From: an uncultured Lysobacterales bacterium
Lineage (GTDB): Bacteria > Pseudomonadota > Gammaproteobacteria > Xanthomonadales > Xanthomonadaceae
Assembly (NCBI GenBank): GCA_946886865.1
Contig: CAMPJI010000122.1
Span: 1 to 5,655, forward strand
Direction: 5' to 3'
Length of the DNA stretch: 5,655 nucleotides
Shown here: piece by piece, positions 1 through 4,958 of the stretch
How positions within the stretch are numbered: position 1 is the stretch's first letter
Layout of the letters: each line of letters starts with the position of its first letter
Program-made: the position numbers and the translations under genes
The notes under the pieces: generated by a model
Seen by the model: the letters and a program-made list of their open reading frames with translations, nothing else
Databases searched by the model: none
What the model was told of the DNA's origin: nothing

Positions 1-443
1 TCCGCGACACCCAGAAGACCACGGTCACGGGCGTCGAGATGTTCCGCAAGCTGCTGGACCAGGGCCAGGCGGGCGACAACGCCGGCCTGCTGCTGCGCGG
101 CACCAAGCGTGACGACGTGGAGCGCGGCCAGGTGCTGTGCAAGCCGGGCACGATCAAGCCGCACACGGACTTCGAGGCCGAGGTGTACGTGCTGAGCAAG
201 GACGAGGGCGGCCGCCACACGCCGTTCTTCAAGGGCTACCGTCCGCAGTTCTACTTCCGCACCACCGACATCACCGGCGCCTGCCAGCTGCCGGAGGGCG
301 TGGAGATGGTGATGCCGGGCGACAACGTGAAGATGGTGGTGTCGCTGATCAACCCGGTGGCGATGGACGAAGGCCTGCGCTTCGCGATCCGCGAAGGCGG
401 CCGCACCGTCGGCGCCGGCGTGGTGAGCAAGATCATCAAGTGA
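1..443 (+). CDS. tuf: Elongation factor Tu, C-terminal part (5' truncated by window)
   Basis: EF-Tu is the GTPase that delivers aminoacyl-tRNA to the ribosomal A site. Only the last 146 residues are visible. The first complete codon is at position 3 and the TGA stop at 441-443. The GTP-binding domain lies outside the window; what remains is the end of domain II and all of domain III. Recognisable segments are [62 protein letters not shown] and the C-terminal [12 protein letters not shown], all closely matching E. coli EF-Tu. Cys replaces the E. coli Ala in the GQVL-x-KPG motif and the GACQLP segment also differs, both of which I recall from xanthomonad EF-Tu. Its place directly upstream of rpsJ fits the usual str operon (rpsL-rpsG-fusA-tuf) to S10 operon junction. 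Which tuf copy this is cannot be told. Confidence 0.98.
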   Translation, partial: RDTQKTTVTGVEMFRKLLDQGQAGDNAGLLLRGTKRDDVERGQVLCKPGTIKPHTDFEAEVYVLSKDEGGRHTPFFKGYRPQFYFRTTDITGACQLPEGVEMVMPGDNVKMVVSLINPVAMDEGLRFAIREGGRTVGAGVVSKIIK

Positions 444-450
444 CGCCCTG

Positions 451-478
451 ACCCGTGCGCGCCCAGGGCGCACACGGT
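451..478 (+). terminator. Hairpin just after tuf, weak terminator candidate
   Basis: Eight bases after the tuf stop, GTGCGC (455-460) pairs with GCGCAC (468-473) around a 7-nt loop. ACC (451-453) can pair with GGT (476-478) to extend the stem across a small internal loop. The following bases (GTTGTGAGG) are only slightly T-rich, so this is not a classic intrinsic terminator. It could slow or partly end tuf transcription, or protect the tuf 3' end from exonucleases. The position supports a role; the missing U-tract argues against strong termination. Confidence 0.3.
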
Positions 479-492
479 GTTGTGAGGTGGCA

Positions 493-543
493 CCCCGAAC
501 ACTCGTGATCGGGGATGCCGCGCCCGGGGTTTACACCCCGGGG
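493..543 (+). repeat. Two GC-rich inverted repeats in the tuf-rpsJ spacer
   Basis: CCCCGA (493-498) pairs with TCGGGG (509-514). Then CCCGGGGT (523-530) pairs with ACCCCGGG (535-542) around a TTAC loop. The arms share the CCCCG/CGGGG core, so the first repeat could also pair with the second (492-497 with 525-530). Neither hairpin is followed by a T-run, so they are not standard intrinsic terminators. They may mark the tuf mRNA 3' end or be a protein-binding palindrome; the sequence does not decide. They lie just upstream of the proposed S10 promoter. Confidence 0.4.
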
Positions 544-566
544 CTCAAGCGGACCAGGCGGGGTGC

Positions 567-596
567 TTGCGCTCCCTGTCGGAAACCCGTTAGAAT
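567..596 (+). promoter_or_regulatory. Probable S10 operon promoter (sigma70-type)
   Basis: A -35-like TTGCGC (567-572) and a -10-like TAGAAT (591-596, five of six matches to TATAAT) are separated by 18 bp. They lie in the gene-free spacer, upstream of all the leader structures described below. Transcription would start near A602 or A605, giving a leader of about 265 nt before rpsJ. The bases between the -10 and the start site (GCGCGACC) are GC-rich, a feature of promoters under stringent (ppGpp/DksA) control in proteobacteria. The -35 is a weak match, so activity is inferred rather than shown. Confidence 0.6.
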
Positions 597-736
597 GCGC
601 GACCACTGCGGGCCCTTGGTCCGCAAACCAGCGAAATGAGGGGCAGGAAGCGCCTCGTCTTCGCCAGACAGGGAAATGTCGCATGGGTGCTGCCCGGCTT
701 GCCGTGGCGGCTTCATGCGTTCGCAGATTCCGTCTG

Positions 737-769
737 GGCGGGCCGGGTAACCGGCCTGCCTTGATTTTT
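737..769 (+). terminator. Intrinsic-terminator-like hairpin in the S10 leader (T1, attenuator candidate)
   Basis: GGCGGGCCGG (737-746) pairs with CCGGCCTGCC (751-760) over ten base pairs, one of them G-U. The loop is GTAA, which fits the stable GNRA tetraloop class. The stem is followed at once by TTGATTTTT (761-769), giving the stem plus U-tract of a Rho-independent terminator. It lies about 135 nt after the predicted start site and about 100 nt before the rpsJ start codon. It would therefore cut the operon transcript short, giving a leader RNA of about 165 nt, unless RNA polymerase is allowed through. It could also stop read-through from tuf, but its position downstream of the S10 promoter favours attenuation. 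Confidence 0.65.
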
Positions 770-774
770 GAAGG

Positions 775-840
775 AGGCCGGCGGCGCTGTCGTCGGCCAT
801 GTCGTTTTTATCGGGGTTCGGCGCACCCAGTCGCCGGCCT
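775..840 (+). promoter_or_regulatory. Long-range stem competing with T2 (antiterminator-like)
   Basis: AGGCCGGCG (775-783) is perfectly complementary to CGCCGGCCT (832-840). A G-U pair (784/831) and a C-G pair (785/830) extend it to eleven pairs. Forming this stem excludes the T2 hairpin because the two share the arm 776-785. The 5' arm (775-781) can also pair with CCGGCCT (751-757), the 3' arm of T1. CCGGCCT occurs twice (751-757 and 834-840), so several pairings are mutually exclusive. The stem ends two bases before the boxA-like element and 15 bases before the rpsJ Shine-Dalgarno sequence, so it could affect both elongation and translation start. Confidence 0.5.
776..809 (+). terminator. 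Second terminator-like hairpin in the S10 leader (T2)
   Basis: GGCCGGCGGC (776-785) pairs with GTCGTCGGCC (789-798) over ten pairs, two of them G-U, with a 3-nt GCT loop. A run of five T (805-809) follows, but six bases (ATGTCG) lie between stem and run. The spacing is therefore poorer than at T1, and this is better described as a pause or weak termination signal. Its 5' arm is shared with the competing long-range stem to 830-840. Confidence 0.45.
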
Positions 841-842
841 GT

Positions 843-854
843 CGCTCTTTTAAC
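843..854 (+). promoter_or_regulatory. boxA-like element before rpsJ
   Basis: CGCTCTTTTAAC resembles the boxA RNA element bound by the NusB-S10(NusE) complex. E. coli rrn boxA reads TGCTCTTTAACA, and lambda nutR boxA begins CGCTCTT. The first seven bases here equal the lambda form. The whole site matches the rrn form apart from the first pyrimidine and one extra T. It lies just upstream of the rpsJ Shine-Dalgarno sequence (AAGGA, 856-860). A short T-rich pyrimidine stretch can arise by chance, so the call rests on the match length and on the identity of the downstream gene. Confidence 0.45.
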
Positions 855-868
855 CAAGGAACACCGTC

Positions 869-1180
869 ATGGCGGACCAGAAGATCCGGATTCGGCTCAA
901 AGCGTACGATCATCGCCTGATCGACCGCTCGGCCAGCGAGATCGTCGAAACGGCCAAGCGGACCGGCGCGCAAGTGCGCGGCCCGATCCCGCTGCCGACC
1001 AAGATCGAGCGCTACACCATCCTGACCTCGCCGCACGTCGACAAGGACGCGCGCGACCAGTACGAGACCCGCACGCACAAGCGCGTGCTCGACATCGTCG
1101 ACCCCAACGACAAGACCGTGGACGCGCTGATGAAGCTCGAGCTCGCGGCTGGCGTCGACGTCCAGATCAAGCTGACCTGA
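869..1180 (+). CDS. rpsJ: 30S ribosomal protein S10 (also transcription factor NusE)
   Basis: S10 belongs to the head of the 30S subunit. Outside the ribosome it pairs with NusB on boxA RNA in antitermination complexes. It also links NusG to the ribosome in transcription-translation coupling. The product is 103 residues, the same length as in E. coli, with near-identical blocks: IRIRLKA-DHRLID at 6-19, [20 protein letters not shown] at 24-43, [12 protein letters not shown] at 54-66 and KTVDAL near the end. The 46-67 region is the extended loop that reaches into the 30S head; Val57, a site of tetracycline-class resistance changes in other bacteria, is the usual residue. The start is fixed by AAGGA (856-860) eight bases before the ATG and by alignment. 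It is the first gene of the operon and follows the structured leader. Confidence 0.99.
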   Translation: MADQKIRIRLKAYDHRLIDRSASEIVETAKRTGAQVRGPIPLPTKIERYTILTSPHVDKDARDQYETRTHKRVLDIVDPNDKTVDALMKLELAAGVDVQIKLT

Positions 1181-1190
1181 GGACGACCCC

Positions 1191-1847
1191 ATGACTGCGA
1201 AGAAATATTCGCTGGGCATCGTCGGTCGCAAGGCCGGCATGAGCCGGTTCTTCACCGAGGACGGCAAGTCCGTGCCGGTGACGCTGATCGAAGCGACCCC
1301 GAACCGGATCACCCAGATCAAGACCACCGACTCCGACGGCTACAGCGCCGTGCAGGTGACGGTCGGCGTGCGCCGCGCGGCGCTCGTCAACAAGCCCGCC
1401 GCGGGTCACCTGGCCAAGGCCAAGGTCGACGCCGGCCGTGGCCTGTGGGAGTTCCGCGTTGCCGACGAGAAGATCGCCGACTTCAACGTGGGCGGCGAAA
1501 TCAAGGCCGATATCTTTGAAGTGGGCCAGATCGTCGACGTCCAGGGCGTCACGAAGGGCAAGGGCTTCCAGGGCACGATCAAGCGCTGGAACTTCAAGAT
1601 GGGCGACGCCACCCACGGTAACTCGCTGTCGCATCGTGCCCCGGGCTCGATCGGCCAGCGCCAGACGCCGGGTCGCGTTTTCCCGGGCAAGAAGATGTCC
1701 GGTCACATGGGCGCGGTGCAGCAGAGCACGCAGGGCCTGGAAGTGGTCAAGGTCGACGCCGAGCGCGGCCTGATCGCGATCAAGGGCGCCGTGCCGGGCG
1801 CGCCGGGCGGCGACGTGATCGTCCGCCCGACGAGCAAGGGAGTATGA
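1191..1847 (+). CDS. rplC: 50S ribosomal protein L3
   Basis: L3 is an early-assembling 23S rRNA-binding protein whose extension reaches close to the peptidyl transferase centre. The product is 218 residues, against 209 in E. coli. The extra length comes from an eight-residue N-terminal addition before the conserved GIVGRKAGM block. Visible signatures are FTEDG (21-25), AGRGLWEFR (81-89), [20 protein letters not shown] and [23 protein letters not shown] around 152-174. Gln158 aligns with E. coli Gln150, the residue methylated by PrmB, and its context is kept. GAGGA (1179-1183), overlapping the rpsJ stop, lies seven bases before the ATG and fixes the start. The gap to rpsJ is 10 bp. Confidence 0.99.
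   Translation: MTAKKYSLGIVGRKAGMSRFFTEDGKSVPVTLIEATPNRITQIKTTDSDGYSAVQVTVGVRRAALVNKPAAGHLAKAKVDAGRGLWEFRVADEKIADFNVGGEIKADIFEVGQIVDVQGVTKGKGFQGTIKRWNFKMGDATHGNSLSHRAPGSIGQRQTPGRVFPGKKMSGHMGAVQQSTQGLEVVKVDAERGLIAIKGAVPGAPGGDVIVRPTSKGV
1836..1842 (+). promoter_or_regulatory. Shine-Dalgarno site that decides the rplD start
   Basis: AAGGGAG lies inside the last codons of rplC. It is one base from the ATG at 1844 but seven bases from the ATG at 1850. Only the second has normal spacing, so 1850 is the likely rplD start. Confidence 0.75.
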
Positions 1848-1849
1848 CG

Positions 1850-2455
1850 ATGGAACTCGCCATCAATAACAGCGACAAGAAGCTGTCGGTTTCCGACGAG
1901 ATCTTCGGCCGCGACTTCAGCGAGGATCTGGTCCACCAGGTCGTCGTGGCGTACCGCAATGCGGGCCGCGCCGGCACCAAGGCGCAGAAGACGCGTTCGG
2001 AAGTGGCCGGCACGACCAAGAAGTCGAAGAAGCAGAAGGGCGGCGGTGCGCGTCATGGCGCGCTGACGGCCCCGATCTTCGTCGGCGGCGGCGTGACGTT
2101 CGCGGCCAAGCCGCGCAGCTTCGCGCAGAAGGTCAACCGCAAGATGTACCGCGCCGCGATGGCCGCGATCCTGTCCGAGCTCAACCGCCAGGGTCGCCTG
2201 AAGGTCGTCGACGCGTTCGATATCGACGCCCCCAAGACCTCCGGCCTGGTGTCGAAGCTCAAGGAGCTGGAAGTGGGCCGTCGCCCGCTGCTGGTGACCG
2301 AGGACGCCAGCGAGAATCTGTACCTGTCCGCGCGCAACCTGCCGTACGTCGAGGTCCGTGACGTCCAGGGCCTGGATCCGGTTTCGCTCGTGGGCGCGGA
2401 TTCGGTCGTGGTCACCGCCGATGCGGTCAAGAAGATCGAGGAGTGGCTGGCATGA
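1850..2455 (+). CDS. rplD: 50S ribosomal protein L4
   Basis: L4 binds 23S rRNA, and its long loop lines the constriction of the peptide exit tunnel. In E. coli it is also the autogenous repressor of the S10 operon. Starting at 1850 gives [10 protein letters not shown] and 201 residues, exactly the E. coli length and MEL start; the ATG at 1844 (adding Met-Thr) sits too close to the ribosome-binding site. Conserved blocks are [17 protein letters not shown] (19-35), [11 protein letters not shown] (42-52), [11 protein letters not shown] (79-89), QKVNRKMYR (93-101) and DPVSLVGAD (176-184). The loop around 57-70 reads [14 protein letters not shown]. It lacks the Pro-Trp of E. coli and is one residue shorter, while Lys63, a macrolide-resistance site in E. 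coli, is kept. The gene overlaps rplW by four bases (ATGA). Confidence 0.98.
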   Translation: MELAINNSDKKLSVSDEIFGRDFSEDLVHQVVVAYRNAGRAGTKAQKTRSEVAGTTKKSKKQKGGGARHGALTAPIFVGGGVTFAAKPRSFAQKVNRKMYRAAMAAILSELNRQGRLKVVDAFDIDAPKTSGLVSKLKELEVGRRPLLVTEDASENLYLSARNLPYVEVRDVQGLDPVSLVGADSVVVTADAVKKIEEWLA

Positions 2456-2748
2456 ACGACGCCAAGCTCTACAACGTGATCCGCGCGCCGCGTGTGTCCG
2501 AAAAGACCGCGCGCCTGCAGGAAGTTTCCAACCAATACGTCTTCGAAGTGGCGACGACTGCGACCAAGGCCGACATCAAGGTCGCCGTGGAAAAGCTGTT
2601 CGACGTCAAGGTCGAGGCGGTCAACGTGGTCAACGTGAAGGGCAAGAACAAGGCCTTCCGTTTCCGCATGGGCCGCCGCCCCGACTGGCGCAAGGCGTAC
2701 GTGAAGCTGGCCGAAGGCCAGTCGATCGACGTGATGGCCAAGGCCTGA
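2452..2748 (+). CDS. rplW: 50S ribosomal protein L23
   Basis: L23 sits at the exit of the polypeptide tunnel and is the docking site for trigger factor and the signal recognition particle. The product is 98 residues, against 100 in E. coli. The family motif I/LRAP-VSEK is at 10-18. Glu17 aligns with E. coli Glu18, the key trigger-factor contact. [22 protein letters not shown] (46-67 region) and [13 protein letters not shown] follow. A GTG at 2443 in the same frame would add three residues, but GAGGAG (2438-2443) is placed eight bases before the ATG at 2452, which is preferred. The ATG overlaps the rplD stop (ATGA), so the two are probably translationally coupled. Confidence 0.98.
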   Translation: MNDAKLYNVIRAPRVSEKTARLQEVSNQYVFEVATTATKADIKVAVEKLFDVKVEAVNVVNVKGKNKAFRFRMGRRPDWRKAYVKLAEGQSIDVMAKA

Positions 2749-2758
2749 GGATCGATCC

Positions 2759-3586
2759 ATGGCATTGATGACTTTCAAACCCACCTCGCCCGGCCGTCGC
2801 TCGATGGTCCGTGTGGTGACGCCGGGCCTGCACAAGGGCGCGCCGCACGCTGCACTGGTCGAGAAGAAGAGCAAGACCGGTGGCCGCAACCACCACGGGC
2901 GGATCACCACCCGCCACATCGGCGGTGGCCACAAGCAGCACTACCGCATCATCGATTTCAAGCGCAACAAGGAAGGCATCCCGGCGCGCGTGGAGCGGAT
3001 CGAATACGATCCCAACCGCACCGCCCATATCGCCCTGCTGTGCTATGTCGACGGTGAGCGCCGTTACATCATCGCCCCCAAGGGCCTGAAGGACGGCGAC
3101 CAGGTGATCGCGGGCCGCGACGCTCCGATCCGCACCGGCAACACGCTGCCGCTGAGCAACATCCCGGTCGGCACCACGGTGCATTGCGTCGAGATGAAGC
3201 CGGGCAAGGGCGCCCAGCTGGCCCGCGCCGCCGGCGCCGGTGCCTACCTCGTGGCTCGCGAGCAGGGGTACGCCACGCTGCGCCTGCGCTCGGGCGAAAC
3301 CCGCAAGGTGCCGGTCGAGTGCCGCGCCACCATCGGTGAGGTCGGCAACGACGAGCACAGCCTCGAGAAGCTGGGCAAGGCCGGTGCGAAGCGCTGGCGC
3401 GGTGTCCGTCCGACCGTCCGCGGTGCGGCCATGAACCCGGTCGACCACCCGCACGGTGGTGGTGAGGCCAAGGCCGGCCAGGGCAACCCGCATCCGGTCA
3501 CCCCGTGGGGCGTGCCGACCAAGGGTTACAAGACTCGCAAGAACAAGCGTACGCAGCAGTTCATCGTTCGCGATCGCAGGAGCTAA
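2759..3586 (+). CDS. rplB: 50S ribosomal protein L2
   Basis: L2 is one of the most conserved 50S proteins. It binds 23S rRNA near the peptidyl transferase centre and helps subunit joining. The product is 275 residues, against 273 in E. coli. Visible blocks are KPTSPGRR (7-14), [18 protein letters not shown] (42-59), [40 protein letters not shown] and the hallmark [12 protein letters not shown] (225-236). His230 corresponds to E. coli His229 (numbered without Met), linked to peptidyl transferase activity. A two-residue insertion after the GGGE motif accounts for the extra length. GAGGA (2747-2751), overlapping the rplW stop, lies seven bases before the ATG. The very basic tail ([18 protein letters not shown]) fits rRNA binding. 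Confidence 0.99.
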   Translation: MALMTFKPTSPGRRSMVRVVTPGLHKGAPHAALVEKKSKTGGRNHHGRITTRHIGGGHKQHYRIIDFKRNKEGIPARVERIEYDPNRTAHIALLCYVDGERRYIIAPKGLKDGDQVIAGRDAPIRTGNTLPLSNIPVGTTVHCVEMKPGKGAQLARAAGAGAYLVAREQGYATLRLRSGETRKVPVECRATIGEVGNDEHSLEKLGKAGAKRWRGVRPTVRGAAMNPVDHPHGGGEAKAGQGNPHPVTPWGVPTKGYKTRKNKRTQQFIVRDRRS

Positions 3587-3592
3587 TCGGCA

Positions 3593-3859
3593 ATGGCACG
3601 TTCACTGAAAAAGGGTCCGTTCGTCGACCACCACCTGATGAAGAAGGTGGAGACCGCGGGCAACAACAAGAAGCCGATCAAGACCTGGTCGCGCCGCTCG
3701 ATGGTTCTGCCGGAGATGGTGGGTTTCACCATCGCCGTGCACAACGGTCGCAACCACATCCCCGTGCTGGTCAACGAGAACATGGTTGGCCACAAGCTCG
3801 GCGAGTTCGCCCTGACGCGTACCTTCAAGGGTCACGTCGGCGACAAGAAGAGCCGCTAA
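3593..3859 (+). CDS. rpsS: 30S ribosomal protein S19
   Basis: S19 is in the head of the 30S subunit, where it pairs with S13 and contacts the tRNA and inter-subunit region. The product is 88 residues, against 92 in E. coli; the difference lies in a short internal gap near residue 23 and a shorter basic C-terminus. Clear signatures are [10 protein letters not shown] (3-12), [27 protein letters not shown] and the family motif [23 protein letters not shown] (3578-3582), overlapping the end of rplB, lies ten bases before the ATG. The gap to rplB is six bases. Confidence 0.99.
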   Translation: MARSLKKGPFVDHHLMKKVETAGNNKKPIKTWSRRSMVLPEMVGFTIAVHNGRNHIPVLVNENMVGHKLGEFALTRTFKGHVGDKKSR

Positions 3860-3863
3860 GGAG
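3857..3863 (+). promoter_or_regulatory. Shine-Dalgarno site that decides the rplV start
   Basis: TAAGGAG overlaps the rpsS stop codon. It touches the ATG at 3864 directly but lies six bases before the ATG at 3870. Initiation at 3870 is therefore the workable choice, and it gives an L22 beginning ME, as in E. coli. Confidence 0.8.
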
Positions 3864-3869
3864 ATGACC

Positions 3870-4205
3870 ATGGAAGCGAAAGCCATCCTGCGCAGCGCGC
3901 GCATCTCCGCCCAGAAGGCCCGTCTCGTGGCCGACCAGGTGCGCGGCCTCTCGGCCGAGCGCGCGGTCAACCTGCTGAAGTTCTCCGACAAGAAGGCCGC
4001 CGCGATGATCCGCAAGGTCGTCGAGTCCGCCATCGCCAACGCGGAGAACAACCAGGGCGCCGACATCGACGAGCTCAAGGTCAAGACCATCATGGTCGAC
4101 GAGGGCCCGACGCTGAAGCGCTTCATGGCCCGTGCGAAGGGGCGGGGTACCCGCATCCTCAAGCGCACCAGCCACATCACCGTCGTCGTCGGCGAGGGGA
4201 AGTAA
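3870..4205 (+). CDS. rplV: 50S ribosomal protein L22
   Basis: L22 binds all six domains of 23S rRNA, and its beta-hairpin forms part of the exit tunnel wall opposite L4. Starting at 3870 gives 111 residues, against 110 in E. coli. Signatures are [17 protein letters not shown] (10-26), [19 protein letters not shown] (41-59), [19 protein letters not shown] and the C-terminal [12 protein letters not shown]. The hairpin-tip positions equal to E. coli Met82-Lys83-Arg84, whose deletion gives macrolide resistance there, read Leu82-Lys83-Arg84. The tip is thus intact with a mild Met-to-Leu change. The gene lies between rpsS (10-base gap) and rpsC (3-base gap). Confidence 0.98.
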   Translation: MEAKAILRSARISAQKARLVADQVRGLSAERAVNLLKFSDKKAAAMIRKVVESAIANAENNQGADIDELKVKTIMVDEGPTLKRFMARAKGRGTRILKRTSHITVVVGEGK

Positions 4206-4208
4206 CTC

Positions 4209-4952
4209 ATGGGTCATAAAGTTCATCCGACCGGCATCCGCCTTGGTATCTCCAAGGACTGGAACTCGAAGTGGTTCGCCGGCAAGAAGCAGTACGCCGA
4301 GTACCTGGCCGCCGACCTCAAGGTCCGCGAGATGCTTCGCAAGAAGCTGGCCCAGGCCGGCATCTCGAAGATCTTCATCGAGCGTCCGGCCAACAACGCC
4401 CGCGTGACCATCCACACCGCCCGTCCGGGCGTGGTGATCGGCAAGCGCGGCGAGGACATCGAGAAGCTGCGCAAGGAAGTCAGCGACATGATGGGCGTCC
4501 CGGCGCACATCAACGTCACCGAGGTCCGCAAGCCGGAGCTCGACGCGCAGCTGGTCGCCGAGTCGATCGCGCAGCAGCTCGAGCGCCGCATCATGTTCCG
4601 CCGCGCGATGAAGCGCGCCGTCGGCAACGCGATGCGCCTGGGCGCGCTGGGCATCAAGGTCAACGTGGCCGGCCGCCTGAACGGCGCGGAGATCGCGCGT
4701 TCTGAGTGGTACCGCGAAGGCCGCGTGCCGCTGCACACCCTGCGTGCGGATATCGACTACGGCTTTGCCGAGGCGAAGACCACCTACGGGATCATCGGCA
4801 TCAAGACGTGGGTTTACCGGGGCGAGATCTTCGATTTCTCCCAGGTGGGCCAGGAGAAGCAGGACGACAGTCCGCGCAGCGATCGTGGTGATCGCGGCGA
4901 CCGTCGTGACCGCAACGATCGCCCGGCCCGCCAGCCGCGCGAAGCGAGGTAA
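4209..4952 (+). CDS. rpsC: 30S ribosomal protein S3
   Basis: S3 forms part of the mRNA entry channel on the 30S subunit and contributes to the ribosomal helicase activity. The product is 247 residues, against 233 in E. coli. The N-terminal block [13 protein letters not shown] (2-14) leads into a type II KH domain with the GxxG loop in [15 protein letters not shown] (75-89). The C-terminal domain keeps [10 protein letters not shown], with Arg131, Arg132 and Lys135 at the same numbers as the E. coli helicase residues, then [20 protein letters not shown]. After about residue 210 it departs from E. coli: an acidic and polar linker leads to tandem Asp-Arg-x repeats (225-239) and a basic end. GAGGGGA (4194-4200) lies eight bases before the ATG. 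Confidence 0.99.
   Translation: MGHKVHPTGIRLGISKDWNSKWFAGKKQYAEYLAADLKVREMLRKKLAQAGISKIFIERPANNARVTIHTARPGVVIGKRGEDIEKLRKEVSDMMGVPAHINVTEVRKPELDAQLVAESIAQQLERRIMFRRAMKRAVGNAMRLGALGIKVNVAGRLNGAEIARSEWYREGRVPLHTLRADIDYGFAEAKTTYGIIGIKTWVYRGEIFDFSQVGQEKQDDSPRSDRGDRGDRRDRNDRPARQPREAR
4881..4925 (+). repeat. Five tandem 9-bp units coding Asp-Arg-x in the rpsC tail
   Basis: Five consecutive 9-bp units of the form GA(T/C)CG(T/C)NNN start at 4881, 4890, 4899, 4908 and 4917. They encode [12 protein letters not shown] and DRP (residues 225-239 of S3). The units vary at third positions, so the repeat is not fresh at DNA level, but tandem units like this commonly gain or lose copies. The tail is low-complexity and probably disordered. 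Confidence 0.8.
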
Positions 4953-4958
4953 TCGACC

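Larger units (their letters stand above)
602..868 (+). promoter_or_regulatory. Structured 5' leader of the S10 operon mRNA
   Basis: About 265 nt separate the predicted start site from the rpsJ ATG, and I see no convincing gene there. Local pairings in order are: TGCGG (607-611) with CCGCA (621-625); GAGG (638-641) with CCTC (653-656); GACA (667-670) with TGTC (677-680); CGCATG (680-685) with CATGCG (714-719), closing a 28-nt domain; CAGA (724-727) with TCTG (733-736). After these come the terminator-like and competing stems listed separately. In E. coli the S10 leader lets L4 repress the operon by both premature termination and translation inhibition. This leader is longer than the E. coli one and I cannot align it by eye, so homology to the L4 target is unproven. 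The overall design, a long folded leader with terminator signals before rpsJ, is similar. Confidence 0.6.

Noticed and set aside
515..853. A 112-codon + strand frame in the tuf-rpsJ spacer (with a shorter internal start at 683)
   Set aside because: It runs through the promoter and all the hairpins. Its product is low-complexity and Arg/Gly/Pro-rich, and the 515 start has no ribosome-binding site. The start at 683 has only a weak AGGGA. I treat it as chance.
713..1327. A 204-codon - strand frame across the leader, rpsJ and rplC start
   Set aside because: Antisense to rpsJ and to the structured leader; composition is typical of a GC-rich shadow frame.
2443..2451. GTG start for rplW three codons upstream of the ATG
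   Set aside because: It overlaps the Shine-Dalgarno sequence itself; the ATG at 2452 has normal spacing and matches the usual L23 N-terminus.
2053..3493. Long - strand open frames opposite rplD, rplW and rplB (2053-2934 and 2630-3493)
   Set aside because: They mirror the codon bias of the genes on the + strand, overlap each other, and show no motif or placed ribosome-binding site.
4881..4925. Short tandem repeats as a possible CRISPR or mobile-element trace
   Set aside because: The 9-bp units are in frame inside rpsC, encode a regular Asp-Arg-x tail and have no spacers or terminal inverted repeats.
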